From assembly GCA_947044365.1 (NCBI GenBank), contig OX345636.1, positions 47,842,896 to 47,906,895 on the forward strand: a DNA stretch of 64,000 nucleotides, read 5' to 3'. The translations under genes were made by a program, and so were the position numbers. This DNA comes from Petrosia ficiformis. Its lineage: Eukaryota > Porifera > Demospongiae > Haplosclerida > Petrosiidae. This document shows, one piece after another, positions 1 to 11,376 of the stretch; the stretch's first letter is position 1; each line of letters begins with the position of its first letter. Below the pieces are notes generated by a model. That model ran no database searches. It saw only the letters and a list, made by a program, of their open reading frames with translations, and was not told the origin of the DNA.

Positions 1-64
1 ACATATGGCTGAAAGTTAAGTTATGGTATTTTTCAACTGCATATATTATAACTATTATTTAATT

Positions 65-206
65 CAATATTTTGCCATTGTGATAATATTGGCAGACCAA
101 AATCATGTGATATGATCATTGTAATACTATATTGAATAATATAGTATTACAATGATCGTGTTGCATGATTTTGGTCTGCCAATATTATCGCAATGGCAAA
201 ATATTG
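65..206. repeat. Near-perfect 69-bp inverted repeat (foldback/MITE-like)
   Basis: Arms 65-133 and 138-206 are reverse complements with a handful of mismatches around a 4-bp centre (GAAT). The outer ends read CAATATTTTGCCATTG. Such a snapback is typical of a foldback-type MITE and would form a long RNA hairpin if transcribed. No target duplication was identified. Confidence 0.8.
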
Positions 207-984
207 AATATTGCATTGTGTGCATATGTATTGAATTATCGCCCAACCTTATAATACATGTATCATGATTGTATCAAATTGTCATATATTTTGGCTGCTA
301 TATACAACACTATTTTTTTAGTATATTGTATAATATTTAACCTATAATTATATATTATTGTACAGATACTGGGAATATCATGAGTTGGATATGATCATGA
401 GTTGGATATTAAGTATTGTCACGAGTCCGAAGGATGAGTGACAATTATACACATACTCAATGAGTGATATTTCCTGGTATCTATACGATAATGTATTTAT
501 CTAATGTAACAGGCTTTTCTAAAAATAATTATCATCATGAACCAATCATGACGAGGACCTTTTACCAAGTAAAACCCATACCAGTGATTATCTCAAACTA
601 CCTTTCACCTCTAAATCGATACATTTTAGTTCTGGGCATATGTAAACATATTTGATAATTGAAATATTCTATTATAATTGAGCCCATGTCTGGATGGATA
701 TAGTAACATGATGTTTAGAAAACTAATTGAAATTATTCTAAAATGTGAAGAAATGATTGTTTTGTTGTAGTAGTCTAAAGATAACAACTTGCTAATCAGA
801 CTAATGTAGTCTGGTCTGTTAAATTAGGTACTTTTAAGGTCAACATTAAAATTACAAGCTTTGCTAAAATACCCACTTTTTAAGTATTATTGATCACCAA
901 AAACTAGTCTGGTGGTGCCTCCCCTTCACATAGTGGTATATGTGTCTTACAGACTAATCAGATTGCTCAAACCTTGCCTCATGT
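207..984. other. AT-rich stretch, nothing recognised
   Basis: No open frame with plausible splice sites, no RNA gene and no repeat shared with the rest of the window was seen. A short direct repeat (ATGATCATGAGTTGGATA) lies near 375-410. Confidence 0.5.
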
Positions 985-1196
985 GCAGAGGTTTTGATTT
1001 GGTTCAACAATCACTAGTGTGTGCACCATTGAGAATACATACATCTTGAACCAATTAACAAAAGGTTAATGCTGTTAGTGACAATATAATCATAATTAAC
1101 TGTGTCATCTGGCCCTAAGAGAGAAATGTGCAGTGCCAAATATGAAGCTCTTTGGCCCAATGGTGTTTCATATAAGCTTATCAAAAGCACTCATCA
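985..1196 (+). repeat. Dispersed repeat R1, copy 1
   Basis: Shares phrases such as TTAATGCTGTTAGTGACA and GCTCTTTGG with 16912-17072, 24355-24575, 30196-30335 and 63425-63512. Copies are in both orientations and truncated differently. This fits a dispersed transposon-derived repeat; no terminal inverted repeats or coding content were seen. Confidence 0.7.
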
Positions 1197-1936
1197 TGTA
1201 TAACAAGAAAAGGAACTCTGTTGATAGTTCGATCGAAGTCCCAATCTTGTTAGTTGTTCAGACATTTTGGGAATATACACACACAGAGAGATACATGTAG
1301 ACATACAGAAAACCTACAGGTACATATAATTACAGTAGTCCTCCACTTCACCTATGTAGGCGAGGGTTAATAATTACATGTACATGTGCATGTAGGTTAT
1401 TGAGTTTCAGACATGAGAAAGTCATTGACAGTGATCAGTGATCTAGGCAATCTTAGGGATATGTTTTCTCCATACATTTTGTTCTATCATAATATTATCA
1501 TAAATCACATTGTTATTGAAACATGTACTACATTTGAGAGGTGTGGTCTTAATGATAATGTAACACTTATTTCAACAGGGCTATATTATTATCACTTCGA
1601 GTGAGTTAATTTTCGTAAATTAACTACCACAAAATGAAGCTCAATAATCAAATATGCATTAACTTGTGCATGGTTTCATACAGAGGGAACCACCCCCCAC
1701 CCAACACAGTTCACAAAGTTTAGTATAGCACTTACACCATGGTGGCTTTTGAATGTGTTGAACTTTATTATTACATGTACATGTACATGTCACCAGCTAC
1801 AGTGCCCAGAAACCTAAATGTAAAACATTCATTTTGTGGGTAGGAGTGCAAGTGTGCAATAAGTGATTTAATGTTCAATCATGTGACGCATTATCTGCAC
1901 TCTGATTGGCCACAGGTCACATGATCAGCAATAATT
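1197..1936. other. AT-rich stretch, nothing recognised
   Basis: No gene, RNA or shared repeat was recognised. The self-complementary motif TACATGTA, common all through the window, occurs several times. Confidence 0.4.
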
Positions 1937-2460
1937 AACCATAAATTATATTAATTAAGCACCAATCATATTAGTCAAGCACCAATTATGCACCAATCAT
2001 ATGAACTCACCATAAATTATATTAATTAAGCACCAATCATATTAGTCAAGCACCAATTATGCACCAATCATATGAACTCACCATAAATTATATTAATTAA
2101 GCACCAATCATATTAGTCAAGCACCAATTATGCACCAATCATATGAACTCACCATAAATTATATTAATTAAGCACCAATCATATTAGTCAAGCACCAATT
2201 ATGCACCAATCATAATTATGAACTCACCATAAATTATATTAATTAAGCACCAATGATATGAATTAACCATAAATTATATTAATTAAGCACCAATCAAGCA
2301 CCAATTATATTAATTAAGCACCAATCACATGAATTAACCCCAAATTATATTAATTAGGCACCAATCATAGAATTAACCACTAATTATATTATTTAAGCCC
2401 AAATTTAATGAATTAAGTTCAATCATATGAATAAGTTCAATCATATGGATTAACCATCTC
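1937..2460. repeat. 71-bp minisatellite, about 4 clean copies plus degenerate tail
   Basis: The unit carries the sub-motif AAGCACCAATCATATTAGTC repeated with small changes. Four almost identical 71-bp copies run from 1937 to about 2220. The remainder is a decayed mixture of the same CACCAAT and ATTAATTAAG blocks. Confidence 0.85.
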
Positions 2461-2528
2461 TCAGATACATGTGTAATACATGTACATACATGTTTATTGA
2501 TACAGAATTACACGTTGGTTTCATTATC

Positions 2529-2769
2529 CCGGCCTTCACCTAATGCGAAGTGTTAAGTTAGCTTGTTTATGCAGGCGTATGAGATGTTTGATTTCGACCC
2601 TGTCAACTGGGCTGCCTTGGTAGCTCAGTTGGTAGAGCATCTGTCTGGAGTACAGAGTATCGTGGGTTCCAATCCCACCTGAGGCAACTCTCATTAATCA
2701 TTTTTCCATTGCCTCAGGTGTCTTTCATTCATTCTTTCTTTCTACATCTCCTGTAACATCATGTACATG
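2529..2769 (+). mobile_element. tRNA-derived SINE, copy 1 (longest, intact cloverleaf)
   Basis: Three parts are visible. A head of about 85 bp starts CCCGGCCTTCACCTAATG. A tRNA-like body spans 2614-2686. A tail has a T-rich spacer, TTGCCTCAGGTG, a CTTT tract and the terminal phrase ACATCTCCTGTAACATCATG. The body has a pol III A box (TAGCTCAGTTGGTAGAGCA) and a B box. Its 7-bp acceptor stem (GCCTTGG/CTGAGGC, with G:U pairs), 5-bp anticodon stem and perfect T stem (GTGGG/CCCAC) all fold. Four further copies lie in the window, all on the + strand. Shared head and tail mark it as a retroposed SINE rather than a tRNA gene. Confidence 0.9.
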
Positions 2770-2972
2770 CACTGGATGTACATGTACATGTAAGCATGTA
2801 GGACATAATGCAAGTTAAATTCCAACCATCACTCTTGACAGAGCACTGTCAAATTATCAATATTCCATTCTTATCATTATAATTATGTTGATAGTAATTT
2901 GATACACATATATGTACTTTGAATGTACTGTCTAGAAACACAACATGTTTGACTACAACATACAGTACATGT

Positions 2973-3130
2973 ATATGTCAATAAAAAGTCACCATACAGT
3001 AGTAGTAATTGCTGTAGTTCTACTGTCAGTATAGTAGAGTAATTACTGTCTCACTACTGTTTTGTTGAATTGACAAATACACCAATTACTGTTAAACTAC
3101 TGAATAATTACTGTACTCTATGGTGACCTT
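2973..3130. mobile_element. MITE-A copy, right end merges into a satellite
   Basis: Begins TATGTCAATAAAAAGTCACC and carries the family interior (TACACCAATTACTGTTAAAC). Its right terminus TATGGTGAC is the first unit of the 50-bp array that follows. MITE-A is a family of roughly 200-bp elements whose ends are inverted copies of TGTCAATAAAAAGTCACCAT. Confidence 0.8.
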
Positions 3131-4530
3131 TTATACACATACAAGAAGGAGGTTCTACTATAGGTACTGTATGGTGACCTTTTATGCACATACAAGAAGG
3201 AGGTTCTACTATAGGTACTGTATGGTGACCTTTTATACACATACAAGAAGGAGTTCTACTATAGGTACTGTATGGTGACCTTTTATACACATACAAGAAG
3301 GATTTCTACTATAGGTACTGTATGGTGACCTTTTATACACATACAAGAAGGAGTTCTACTATAGGTACTGTATGGTGACCTTTTATACACATACAAGAAG
3401 GAGTTCTACTATAAGTACTCACTCTATGGTGACCTTTTATACACATACAAGAAGGAGTTCTACTATAGGTACTGTATGGTGACCTTTTATACACATACAA
3501 GAAGGAGTTCTACTTATAGGTACTTTATGGTGACCTTTTATACACATACAAGAAGGAGTTCTACTATAGGTACTGTATGGTGACCTTTTATACACATACA
3601 AGAAGGATTTCTACTATAGGTACTGTATGGTGACCTTTTATACACATACAAGAAGGAGTTCTACTATAGGTACTGTATGGTGACCTTTTATACACATACA
3701 AGAAGGAGTTCTACTATAAGTACTCACTCTATGGTGACCTTTTATACACATACAAGAAGGAGTTCTACTATAGGTACTGTATGGTGACCTTTTATACACA
3801 TACAAGAAGGAGTTCTACTATAGGTACTGTATGGTGACCTTTTATACACATACAAGAAGGAGTTCTACTATAGGTACTCACTCTATGGTGACCTTTTATA
3901 CACATACAAGAAGGAGTTCTACTATAGGTACTGTATGGTGACCTTTTATACACATACAAGAAGGAGTTCTACTATAGGTACTGTATGGTGACCTTTTATG
4001 CACATACAAGAAGGAGGTTCTACTATAGGTACTGTATGGTGACCTTTTATACACATACAAGAAGGAGTTCTACTATAGGTACTGTATGGTGACCTTTTAT
4101 ACACATACAAGAAGGAGTTCTACTATAGGTACTGTATGGTGACCTTTTATACACATACAAGAAGGAGTTCTACTATAGGTACTGTATGGTGACCTTTTAT
4201 ACACATACAAGAAGGAGTTCTACTATAGGTACTGTATGGTGACCTTTTATGCACATACAAGAAGGAGGTTCTACTATAGGTACTGTATGGTGACCTTTTA
4301 TACACATACAAGAAGGAGGTTCTACTATAGGTACTGTATGGTGACCTTTTATACACATACAAGAAGGAGGTTCTACTATAGGTACTGTATGGTGACCTTT
4401 TATACACATACAAGAAGGAGTTCTACTATAGGTACTGTATGGTGACCTTTTATACACATACAAGAAGGAGTTCTACTATAGGTACTGTATGGTGACCTTT
4501 TATACACATACAAGAAGGAGGTCTGCTATA
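3113..4530. repeat. 50-bp satellite, about 28 tandem copies
   Basis: The unit starts TATGGTGACCTTTTATACAC and ends with TATAGGTACTG. Some units are 51 bp (GGAGG instead of GGAG), and a variant junction (GTACTCACTC) recurs near 3413, 3717 and 3869. That spacing is a multiple of the unit, which suggests blocks of 3-6 units were duplicated together. Open frames on both strands here come from the repeat and are not genes. Confidence 0.95.
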
Positions 4531-4621
4531 GTTTTGTCTTTTAAAAAGCCACATACATGTAATGAATGTATAATATTATATGTAGCTGGCCTTTTCAGAA
4601 GTAATTGTACATATATATATA

Positions 4622-4822
4622 TATGTCAATAAAAAGTCACCATACAGTACAGTAATTACTCAGTAGTTTCATTATCACACTACAGTAGTTCAACAGTAGT
4701 TTTAACAGTAACTGGTGTACTTGTCAATTGAACACCATAGTTACTGTAGTAATACTATACTATATACTGACAGTAGAATTAAGGTAATTGTTGTTACTGT
4801 ATGATGACATTTTATTGACATA
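4622..4822. mobile_element. MITE-A copy flanking the satellite on the right
   Basis: Runs from ATATGTCAATAAAAAGTCAC to a complementary end TTTTATTGACATATAC, about 200 bp, with the shared interior (AACAGTAACTGGTGTAC). With the copy at 2973 it brackets the 50-bp satellite. Confidence 0.85.
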
Positions 4823-5021
4823 TACTGTACATAATGACAATAAGGGAAAACACTTCTACAATCTTAAATTCAAAGTTCACTGTAGAGACCTGTGTCTGCA
4901 TTTAATGTTACTCAGGAATGTATTTGAATCACTTTGTACCGTATTATATTCCTCTTGTAATGAATACTTATTTTATTAAGGCAGTTTAATGTTATTAACT
5001 TGTATTGGTATTGTATTTCTT

Positions 5022-5430
5022 TTGTAGTGGAATCGTCTATGTAACTTGTTACAATTGAGACAAACTTTATTAGTACATGTGTACAATGACAAATGAGCCT
5101 TTGTACTTTCAAATGATGTTATAATTGTTCTTATGAATCTATTGAGATGAATGTTTATACATGTGGTTATGATATATACATGTACATGTTGTATCACATG
5201 TGTACATGTAGTTAAGGAAGTTACATCTTTTGTAGTGGAATCGTCTATGTAACTTGTTACAATTGAGACAAACTTTATTAGTACATGTGTACAATGACAA
5301 ATGAACCTTTGTACTTTCAAATGATGTTATAATTGAATCCATGGGATGACTGTTTATACATGTAGTTGTACGTGATATATACATGTACATGTACATGTTG
5401 TATCACATGTGTAGTTAAGGAAATTGCATC
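5022..5430. repeat. Tandem duplication of a roughly 208-bp segment
   Basis: The segment starting TTGTAGTGGAATCGTCTATG at about 5022 recurs at about 5229, and similarity runs for nearly the full 208 bp. Open frames here are mirrored in both copies and contain no recognisable protein. Confidence 0.85.
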
Positions 5431-5499
5431 ACTCCAAGAAGCTTGGTCAATTAATAGCTTTGGTGGAAAAAACATACATGTTTGAACTACATGTTCATG

Positions 5500-6120
5500 T
5501 ACAGTGTATATACAGTCTACATGTACAGTGTACATGTATATACAGCTTACATGTACAGTGTACATGTATATACAGTCTACATGTACAGTGTACATGTATA
5601 TACAGTCTACATGTACAGTGTACATGTATATACAGTCTACATGTACAGTGTACATGTAGGCTGTATTTACATGTACAGTGTATAATTATGTATATACAGC
5701 TTACGTGTACAGTGTATATACAGCCTACATGTACAGTGATGTATAGCCTACATGTACATGTATATACAGTCTACAAGTACAGTGTATGAACATGTATATA
5801 CAGCCTACATGTACAGTGATGTATAGCCTACATGTACATGTATATACAGTCTACAAGTTTCAGTGTATGAACATGTATATACAGTCTACAAGTACAGTGT
5901 ATGAACATGTATATACAGCCTACATGCACAGTGATGTATAGCCTACATGTACATGTATATACAGTCTACAAGTACAGTGTATGAACATGTATATACAGCC
6001 TACATGTACAGTGATGTATAGCCTACATGTACATGTATATACAGTCTACAAGTACAGTGTATGAACATGTATATACAGTCTACATGTACAATGCATGCCT
6101 ACATTTACATGTACAGTGTG
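5500..6120. repeat. TACATGTA-rich minisatellite (30-bp and longer units)
   Basis: At 5510-5660 a 30-bp unit (GTCTACATGTACAGTGTACA...) repeats about five times. From 5700 a longer unit joins GCCTACATGTACATGTATAT and TCTACAAGTACAGTGTATGA. The right part forms the left arm of the inverted repeat described next. Confidence 0.9.
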
Positions 6121-6838
6121 TATACAACCTTCAGGCTATTGCACTAGAGTAAAGCAATTCTTCAATGTATTTCATATTTTATAATCAGGGTTGGCCTTAA
6201 GACTCAGCATTTCCTCCCAAATAAAATATTAAGGATGGAGGGGTGCATTAGTGGTTCGTGAAGTTTGGTCAACTGTGCTTTTTTGAACATAAAATGTATA
6301 TCTAGAGGGTGAGGGAATAGCTTGGTAACACCCTTTAAGAGAAACACTCAAACTAATCACTGCTTGTCCACGAATCCTAGAGATGAAGTTACTCAGGTTT
6401 TTATCAACATATCCATTTGTCTTGACTTCTGTACTAGAACGTAGTATTTGCCAAAAAAAAATTAAGTATATGTATAAGAGCTTGAAATAGTTTATGATAT
6501 ATCGCTTTATAACTTTGCTTTGGTTACTAGTATAGCTTTGATTTGTGCACTGCTTAAAGCGCATTTAGTGCACATTTCGTTAGGAAATGCTGAGTCTTAA
6601 GGCCAACCCTGATTATAAAATATGAAATACATTGAAGAATTGCTTTACTCTGGTGCAATAGCCTGAAGGTTGTATACACACTGTACGTGTAAATATAGGC
6701 ATGCATTGTACATGTAGACTGTATATACATGTTCATACACTGTAGTTGTAGACTGTATATACATGTACATGTAGGCTATACATCACTGTACATGTAGGCT
6801 GTATATACATGTTCGTACACTGTACTTGTAGACTGTAT
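5959..6838. repeat. Large inverted repeat, about 257-bp arms, 366-bp centre
   Basis: Left arm 5959-6215 and right arm 6582-6838 are reverse complements with scattered mismatches. Both include unique sequence (AGGGTTGGCCTTAAGACTC) and the outer minisatellite. The centre, 6216-6581, carries no recognised gene. This is either an inverted duplication or a large foldback element; its transcript would give a hairpin of about 250 bp. Confidence 0.9.
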
Positions 6839-8399
6839 CAAAGGAATTTCAAAATACAACTGTTAATATGCATGATGTCTGTAGACGTTGGGAATTAAAC
6901 ATTATTTAATTTGGCCATCTGTAGACGTCAATGGGTTATGAAGGGTTAATTAAATGTAAAAGCTTGAAATAGTTTATCATACACATCATCAGGAATGGGC
7001 ACTGAGATCATTTTATCTCAATAATTATACATGTAGTTATGAAAACAAGCAAAAGATTTTGGCTAAATTAATAATCTGGATTTACTTATGCCCTTTCAAA
7101 TGAACTTCGGAGATTATGTGTTAGTACGACTGACAAGTGATATAATGTTACATAATGTATATATTATATACGAGCAGATATATTTCCATATTAGTTGATG
7201 CTGCTATGAAAACATTTACTTTAGAGGATCATTAAACACGAGGTTTATTTGTATCCTCACAAATATCTTTTGAGATTACGAGTTAGTAAAGCTGATAAGT
7301 GATATACTGTTACATATATACAAACAGATACATTTCCGTACTAGCTCATGTTGTTATGAAAACATTTTCCTTAGATTATCATCAAACACAAGTTTTACTC
7401 GTGTCCTTACAAATGAACTTTTGAACTGCGAGTTAGTAAAGGTTGAGAAGTGATACCTGTTTTAATATAATATATGATATGGTGTTAGGTATCTCTATGC
7501 TAGTTCATGAAGTCATGCTATAGTAAACATTATAAACTAACCACACCTGTTGAATAACGAATTATCTAGATACATTGTAATGTAATTATTGAGAAACAGC
7601 ATCCCTGTGATTGTTTTATGGTTACTATGTATCAATCATTACTGATGGCACTAGTATCTCTACCTTTCTGTGTACTCTGAACACTATAACTCCAGTCTTA
7701 GGATACAGATCCTTGATAAATACTTCAAGGTTCTAACCTGAATACTCTAATAACTCCAATCTATCATTCCGGAAACTCTTATTTTTTTACTTGATAATTA
7801 AAAATGCATCATTTTTATATTATTTCCTGAGCTATTAGTCAGTTTTACAAGTAAATGTAGGCTATGCTGCATTTTTCCTGCTGGTCTGTAGCAAGAGGAC
7901 ACATTCTTTTACCTGCCATGCCCATTAATTAGATTGACACAACATCCCTAACTACGTATGTGACACTACAAATATATATATAGATTCAATTCCATGGAAT
8001 GCAATCATAGGGATGGACCTGTGACCTGTGAGCCATAAGAACATGTTCTATATTATAAAAAACATTTTCCTAACATGTTCATTAAGCATGATTTTTACAT
8101 TTGTGTCCTTACAAATGAACTTTTGAATTACGAGTTAGTAAAGGTTGAGAAGTGATACCTGTTTGATATGGTGTCAGATATTAGTTCATGAGGTCATGGT
8201 ATAGTAATCGTGTCATTAATAAAGGGCATAATACGATATCCCATTGCAATGATTATGTATGCATGTGTACGTGTGTGTCCAGTTTCTGATAGTAATTTGT
8301 ACATTAACAATTTAACAACACTTATAGTCTTACTATATAATTATGTAGTGTGTTATATTTAACAAATGGAAGCTAGTGAAATTTGATATGAATTGAGCT
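6839..8399. repeat. Degenerate dispersed/tandem repeat (4 copies) in otherwise empty DNA
   Basis: A diverged segment containing AAATGAACTT, GAGTTAGTAAAGGTTGAGAA and TAGTTCATG recurs at about 7085, 7250, 7405 and 8108, each roughly 100-130 bp. No coding content was recognised between or within them. Confidence 0.55.
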
Positions 8400-8662
8400 A
8401 CATGTGTGTACATGTGTGTACATGTGTGTACACCTGTGTACATATGTGTACATCTGTGTACATATGTGTACATGTGTGTACATCTGTGTACATATGTGTA
8501 CATATGTGTACATATGTGTACATATGTGTACATGTGTGTACATATGTGTACATGTGTGTACGTGTGTGTACGTACATATGTGTACATGTGTGTACGTACA
8601 TATGTGTACATGTGTGTACGTACATATGTGTACATGTGTGTACATCTGTGTACATATGTGTC
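8400..8662. repeat. TGTACATG/TGTGTACA microsatellite
   Basis: Continuous repeats of GTGTACATGTGTGTACATAT with period 10/20. Six overlapping open frames on both strands are pure repeat translations. Confidence 0.95.
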
Positions 8663-8908
8663 CAGATTTTTGAAAGGGGGAGTGCTTGAAAATTTTCCAA
8701 TTTTTAATTAGATTTATGAGGTGTGTGATCACTGTAAAATAATCCAAATGCTTTAGAATGTCTAAAAGGTGATAATGAGTATTAATTGACTAACGATTGC
8801 GGATGTAATAAATCTAACCTTTAATCTGAGTATCTAAGAGGAAACTCTTTAGTGGGTTCTTGTTAAAATGGCCAAATAGCACTCATTTGAAGATGAATGA
8901 GTATACAC

Positions 8909-9152
8909 ATGTGAGCTATTTTAAAAAAGGAACCTTGTCCTGCAAAGTAACTTTAATCCAATGCTTACGTTCAATCGCTTGTCATTCTGTCACTTTGTAT
9001 GAGACGTCAATGCAATTTTGTATCCAGGAAGCTTAATAATAACTCTTTCTGGATATCAAATATCATTGATGTTCTGTACAAAATGTAGGAATGATGAGTG
9101 ATTGAAAGTGATCAAAACTATTTTGTGGTACAAGGTGAAAATTAGCTCACAT
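8909..9152. mobile_element. MITE-B copy 1 (244 bp, long imperfect TIRs)
   Basis: The left end ATGTGAGCTATTTT is matched by the inverted right end (GAAAATTAGCTCACAT). Complementarity continues inward through ...TTGTCCTGCAAAGTA. The same layout is seen at 30533, 48192 and 52331, so this is a family of foldback-like MITEs. Confidence 0.8.
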
Positions 9153-9257
9153 ATATCTCATTATCCATAAAACCAATCAGGAATTTATATACAGGATTTG
9201 TTTAGGTGTGGACGAACAGTCGATCATTGCAAACCACACTGAGGTGTGGGGGTATGT

Positions 9258-9725
9258 CTATATTAAACATGTAGGTAGGTAGGTAGGTAGGTAAAATTTT
9301 TATTTAGCCAGGGAGGTCTCATCAGCAAAAGAGCTGGTCTTCCTGAGAGCCCTGGTAAACAAACAAATACATAAATAAATGATTATAAGAAGAAAAAAAG
9401 AAAGAGAAAAAAAAAAGAAAAAAAAGATAAAAGAGGAAGAAGAGATAAGTAGACATGAAGCAAATAAATAAATGAATAGACAAATGAATAAATAAATAAG
9501 TAAACAATGAATACAAGATTACATATTTAAAAAAACAATAATTAAATGTGTGATTGAGGTGGCGTGTCTTGTCTCCTTATTTAGTGAGTTCCATAGTTTA
9601 GTGGATCTATATGTAAATGAATTTTATACCAGTTAGTAAGAGATCTGATAACATATAGTTTATCATGGTTTCGGCCTCTAGTGTGGATGTTGTAGGTAAA
9701 AAGGTTATGAAGGTATGGTGGTGAA
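9258..9725 (-). mobile_element. 3' end of a non-LTR retrotransposon (LINE), truncated
   Basis: On the minus strand, 9725 to 9540 reads a typical ORF2 C-terminus: YNIHTRGRNHDKLYVIRS, then TNWYKIH. After a one-base frame change it continues RSTKLWNSLNKETRHATSI, matching the W-N-S-L-P type ending of LINE reverse-transcriptase proteins. The 3' UTR (9260-9520) ends in GACCTCCCTGGCTAAATAAA and a TACC microsatellite tail (9262-9290 as GGTA). The copy is 5'-truncated next to a MITE end and frameshifted, hence dead. A CR1/L2-like clade is plausible but unproven. Confidence 0.8.
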
Positions 9726-9950
9726 AGTTTATTGACATGTACTGTAAATGTACAGTACATGTCAATAAAAAGTCACCATACAGAATAGTAATTACTTTAG
9801 TTCGTATAGTATAGTAATTACTGTATCACTATGTGGTATTGAATTGACAAGTACACCAATTACTGTTACAACTACTTGTTGAACTACTGTAGTGTGGAAA
9901 TGAAACTACTGAGTAATTACTGTACTGTACGGTGACTTTTTATTGACATA
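9726..9950. mobile_element. MITE-A copy with extra end fragment
   Basis: A full element lies at 9758-9950, from CATGTCAATAAAAAGTCACC to TGACTTTTTATTGACATA. Just left of it, TTTATTGACATGTACTGTA is the outer end of a second, otherwise missing copy, so two elements were once abutted. Confidence 0.85.
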
Positions 9951-10529
9951 AATTGTCTAAATTTAGGCCCTCTGAGGTTGCATCTGGTGGCTTCTGGCCT
10001 CAGAAAGCTTGTAGCTGAGATTTTGTTACATGTTGGAGTCTTAAATCTAGGGTGGTGGGAACTCAACAAAACCAATTAAATATCCACATGTACATACAGA
10101 CTAAGTGATCCCTAGTATATTATAAAATATACTAGGGATGTGCTTTAATGATAATGTATTACTGGATGTCAGTAAATGTGCTTTAATGATAATGTATTAC
10201 TGGATGTCAGATAATGTGGTTTAATGATTCATTAATCATCTGAGTAGCTTTGTTTCACTTATAAAGTGAGAATTGTAATTTATTAATTGTTTATTATACA
10301 GCAGTAATATGACACTATTGAAGTATTGAGGAAACATTGTATAATTATCTGAGGCAAGCCTAAGCTAGCCTAAGCTATAACCTCACAAATCGGTTTGTGA
10401 ACTGCATAAACTACATGTATAAACTGTACATGATCATTCTAGCTACATGTTAGAAGGCCATGGGCTAAAATGTTCTTTTATAAAGAATACAACAACATGT
10501 ACATGTAGTTTATTGTGTTCAAAAAAAAC
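9951..10529. other. AT-rich stretch with a short duplication
   Basis: A roughly 37-bp direct duplication (GCTTTAATGATAATGTATTA...) lies at about 10140-10210. Nothing else was recognised. Confidence 0.5.
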
Positions 10530-11282
10530 TACAGCACACTACAGTACAGTACAATATGATATAGTACAGTATAGTACAGTACAGTACAATATGATATAGT
10601 ACAGTATAGTACAGTACAGTGTAGTATAGTATAGTACATGTAGGTAGGTAGGTAGGTAGGTAGGTAGGTAAAATTTTTATTTAGCCAGTACAGTACAGTA
10701 TAGTACAGTATAGTACAGTATAGTATAGTACAGTGCAGTACAGTATAGTATGGTACAGTATAGTACAGTATAGTATAGTACAGTACAGTATAGTATGGTA
10801 TTGTATAACTAGTACAGTACAGTATAGCATAGTACAGTACAGGATACAGTTCAGTAAATACATACAGTATAGTACAGTACAGTACAGTATATTATAGTAT
10901 GGTATAGTACAGTAGAGTACAGTACAGTACAATAGGATATAGTACAGTATAGTACAGTACAGTACAGTACAGTATGGTACAGTATAGTACAGTATAGTGC
11001 AGTGCAGTACAGTATAGTATGATACAGTATAGTACAGTATAGTACAGTACAGTACAGTATAGTATAGTACAGTATAACTAGTACAGTACAGTATACAGTT
11101 CAGCACAGTATAACACAGTACATTATACAGTACAGTATAGTATAGTACAGTATAGTATACTAGAGTACAGTGCAGTACAGTACAGTATACAGTTCAGCAC
11201 AGTATAACACAGTACATTATACAGTACAGTACAGTAAAGTGCAGCACAATACAGTATACTGTTCAGCACAGTATAGTACTTC
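10530..11282. repeat. AGTAC/AGTAT pentanucleotide satellite field
   Basis: Long arrays of ACAGT/ATAGT pentamers, with local duplications such as TATACAGTTCAGCACAGTAT near 11090, 11190 and 11260. The 141-aa minus-strand frame is repeat translation. Confidence 0.95.
10637..10688 (-). mobile_element. Very short 5'-truncated LINE insertion in the satellite
   Basis: On the minus strand, CTGGCTAAATAAAAATTTTA followed by TACC repeats is identical to the last bases of the LINE at 9258-9310. Only about 50 bp were inserted, directly inside the AGTAC array: a dead-on-arrival copy. Confidence 0.8.
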
Positions 11283-11339
11283 AGTTTCAATTTTCATTGC
11301 AGTAGTTGTCTATACATATATGTAAATCTGTTTTTAGGT

Positions 11340-11376
11340 GTCACGCCATGGCGTAACATTTTAGCCATGGCGTGAC
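11340..11376. repeat. Perfect 13-bp inverted repeat
   Basis: GTCACGCCATGGC is followed after 11 bp by GCCATGGCGTGAC. It could be a small hairpin or the remnant of a MITE. Confidence 0.75.

Noticed and set aside
2614..2686. Functional tRNA gene (anticodon loop reading GGA)
   Set aside because: It folds, but the same body recurs with a shared head and CTTT tail at four other sites, the B box is altered, and a serine tRNA would need a long variable arm. A SINE explains all of this better.
3113..4530. CRISPR or protein-coding repeat array
   Set aside because: 50-bp units without spacers whose sequence is a transposon end; frames shift wherever 51-bp units occur.
10681..11106. 141-residue minus-strand frame (Tyr/Leu/Cys-rich)
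   Set aside because: Translation of the AGTAC pentamer field.
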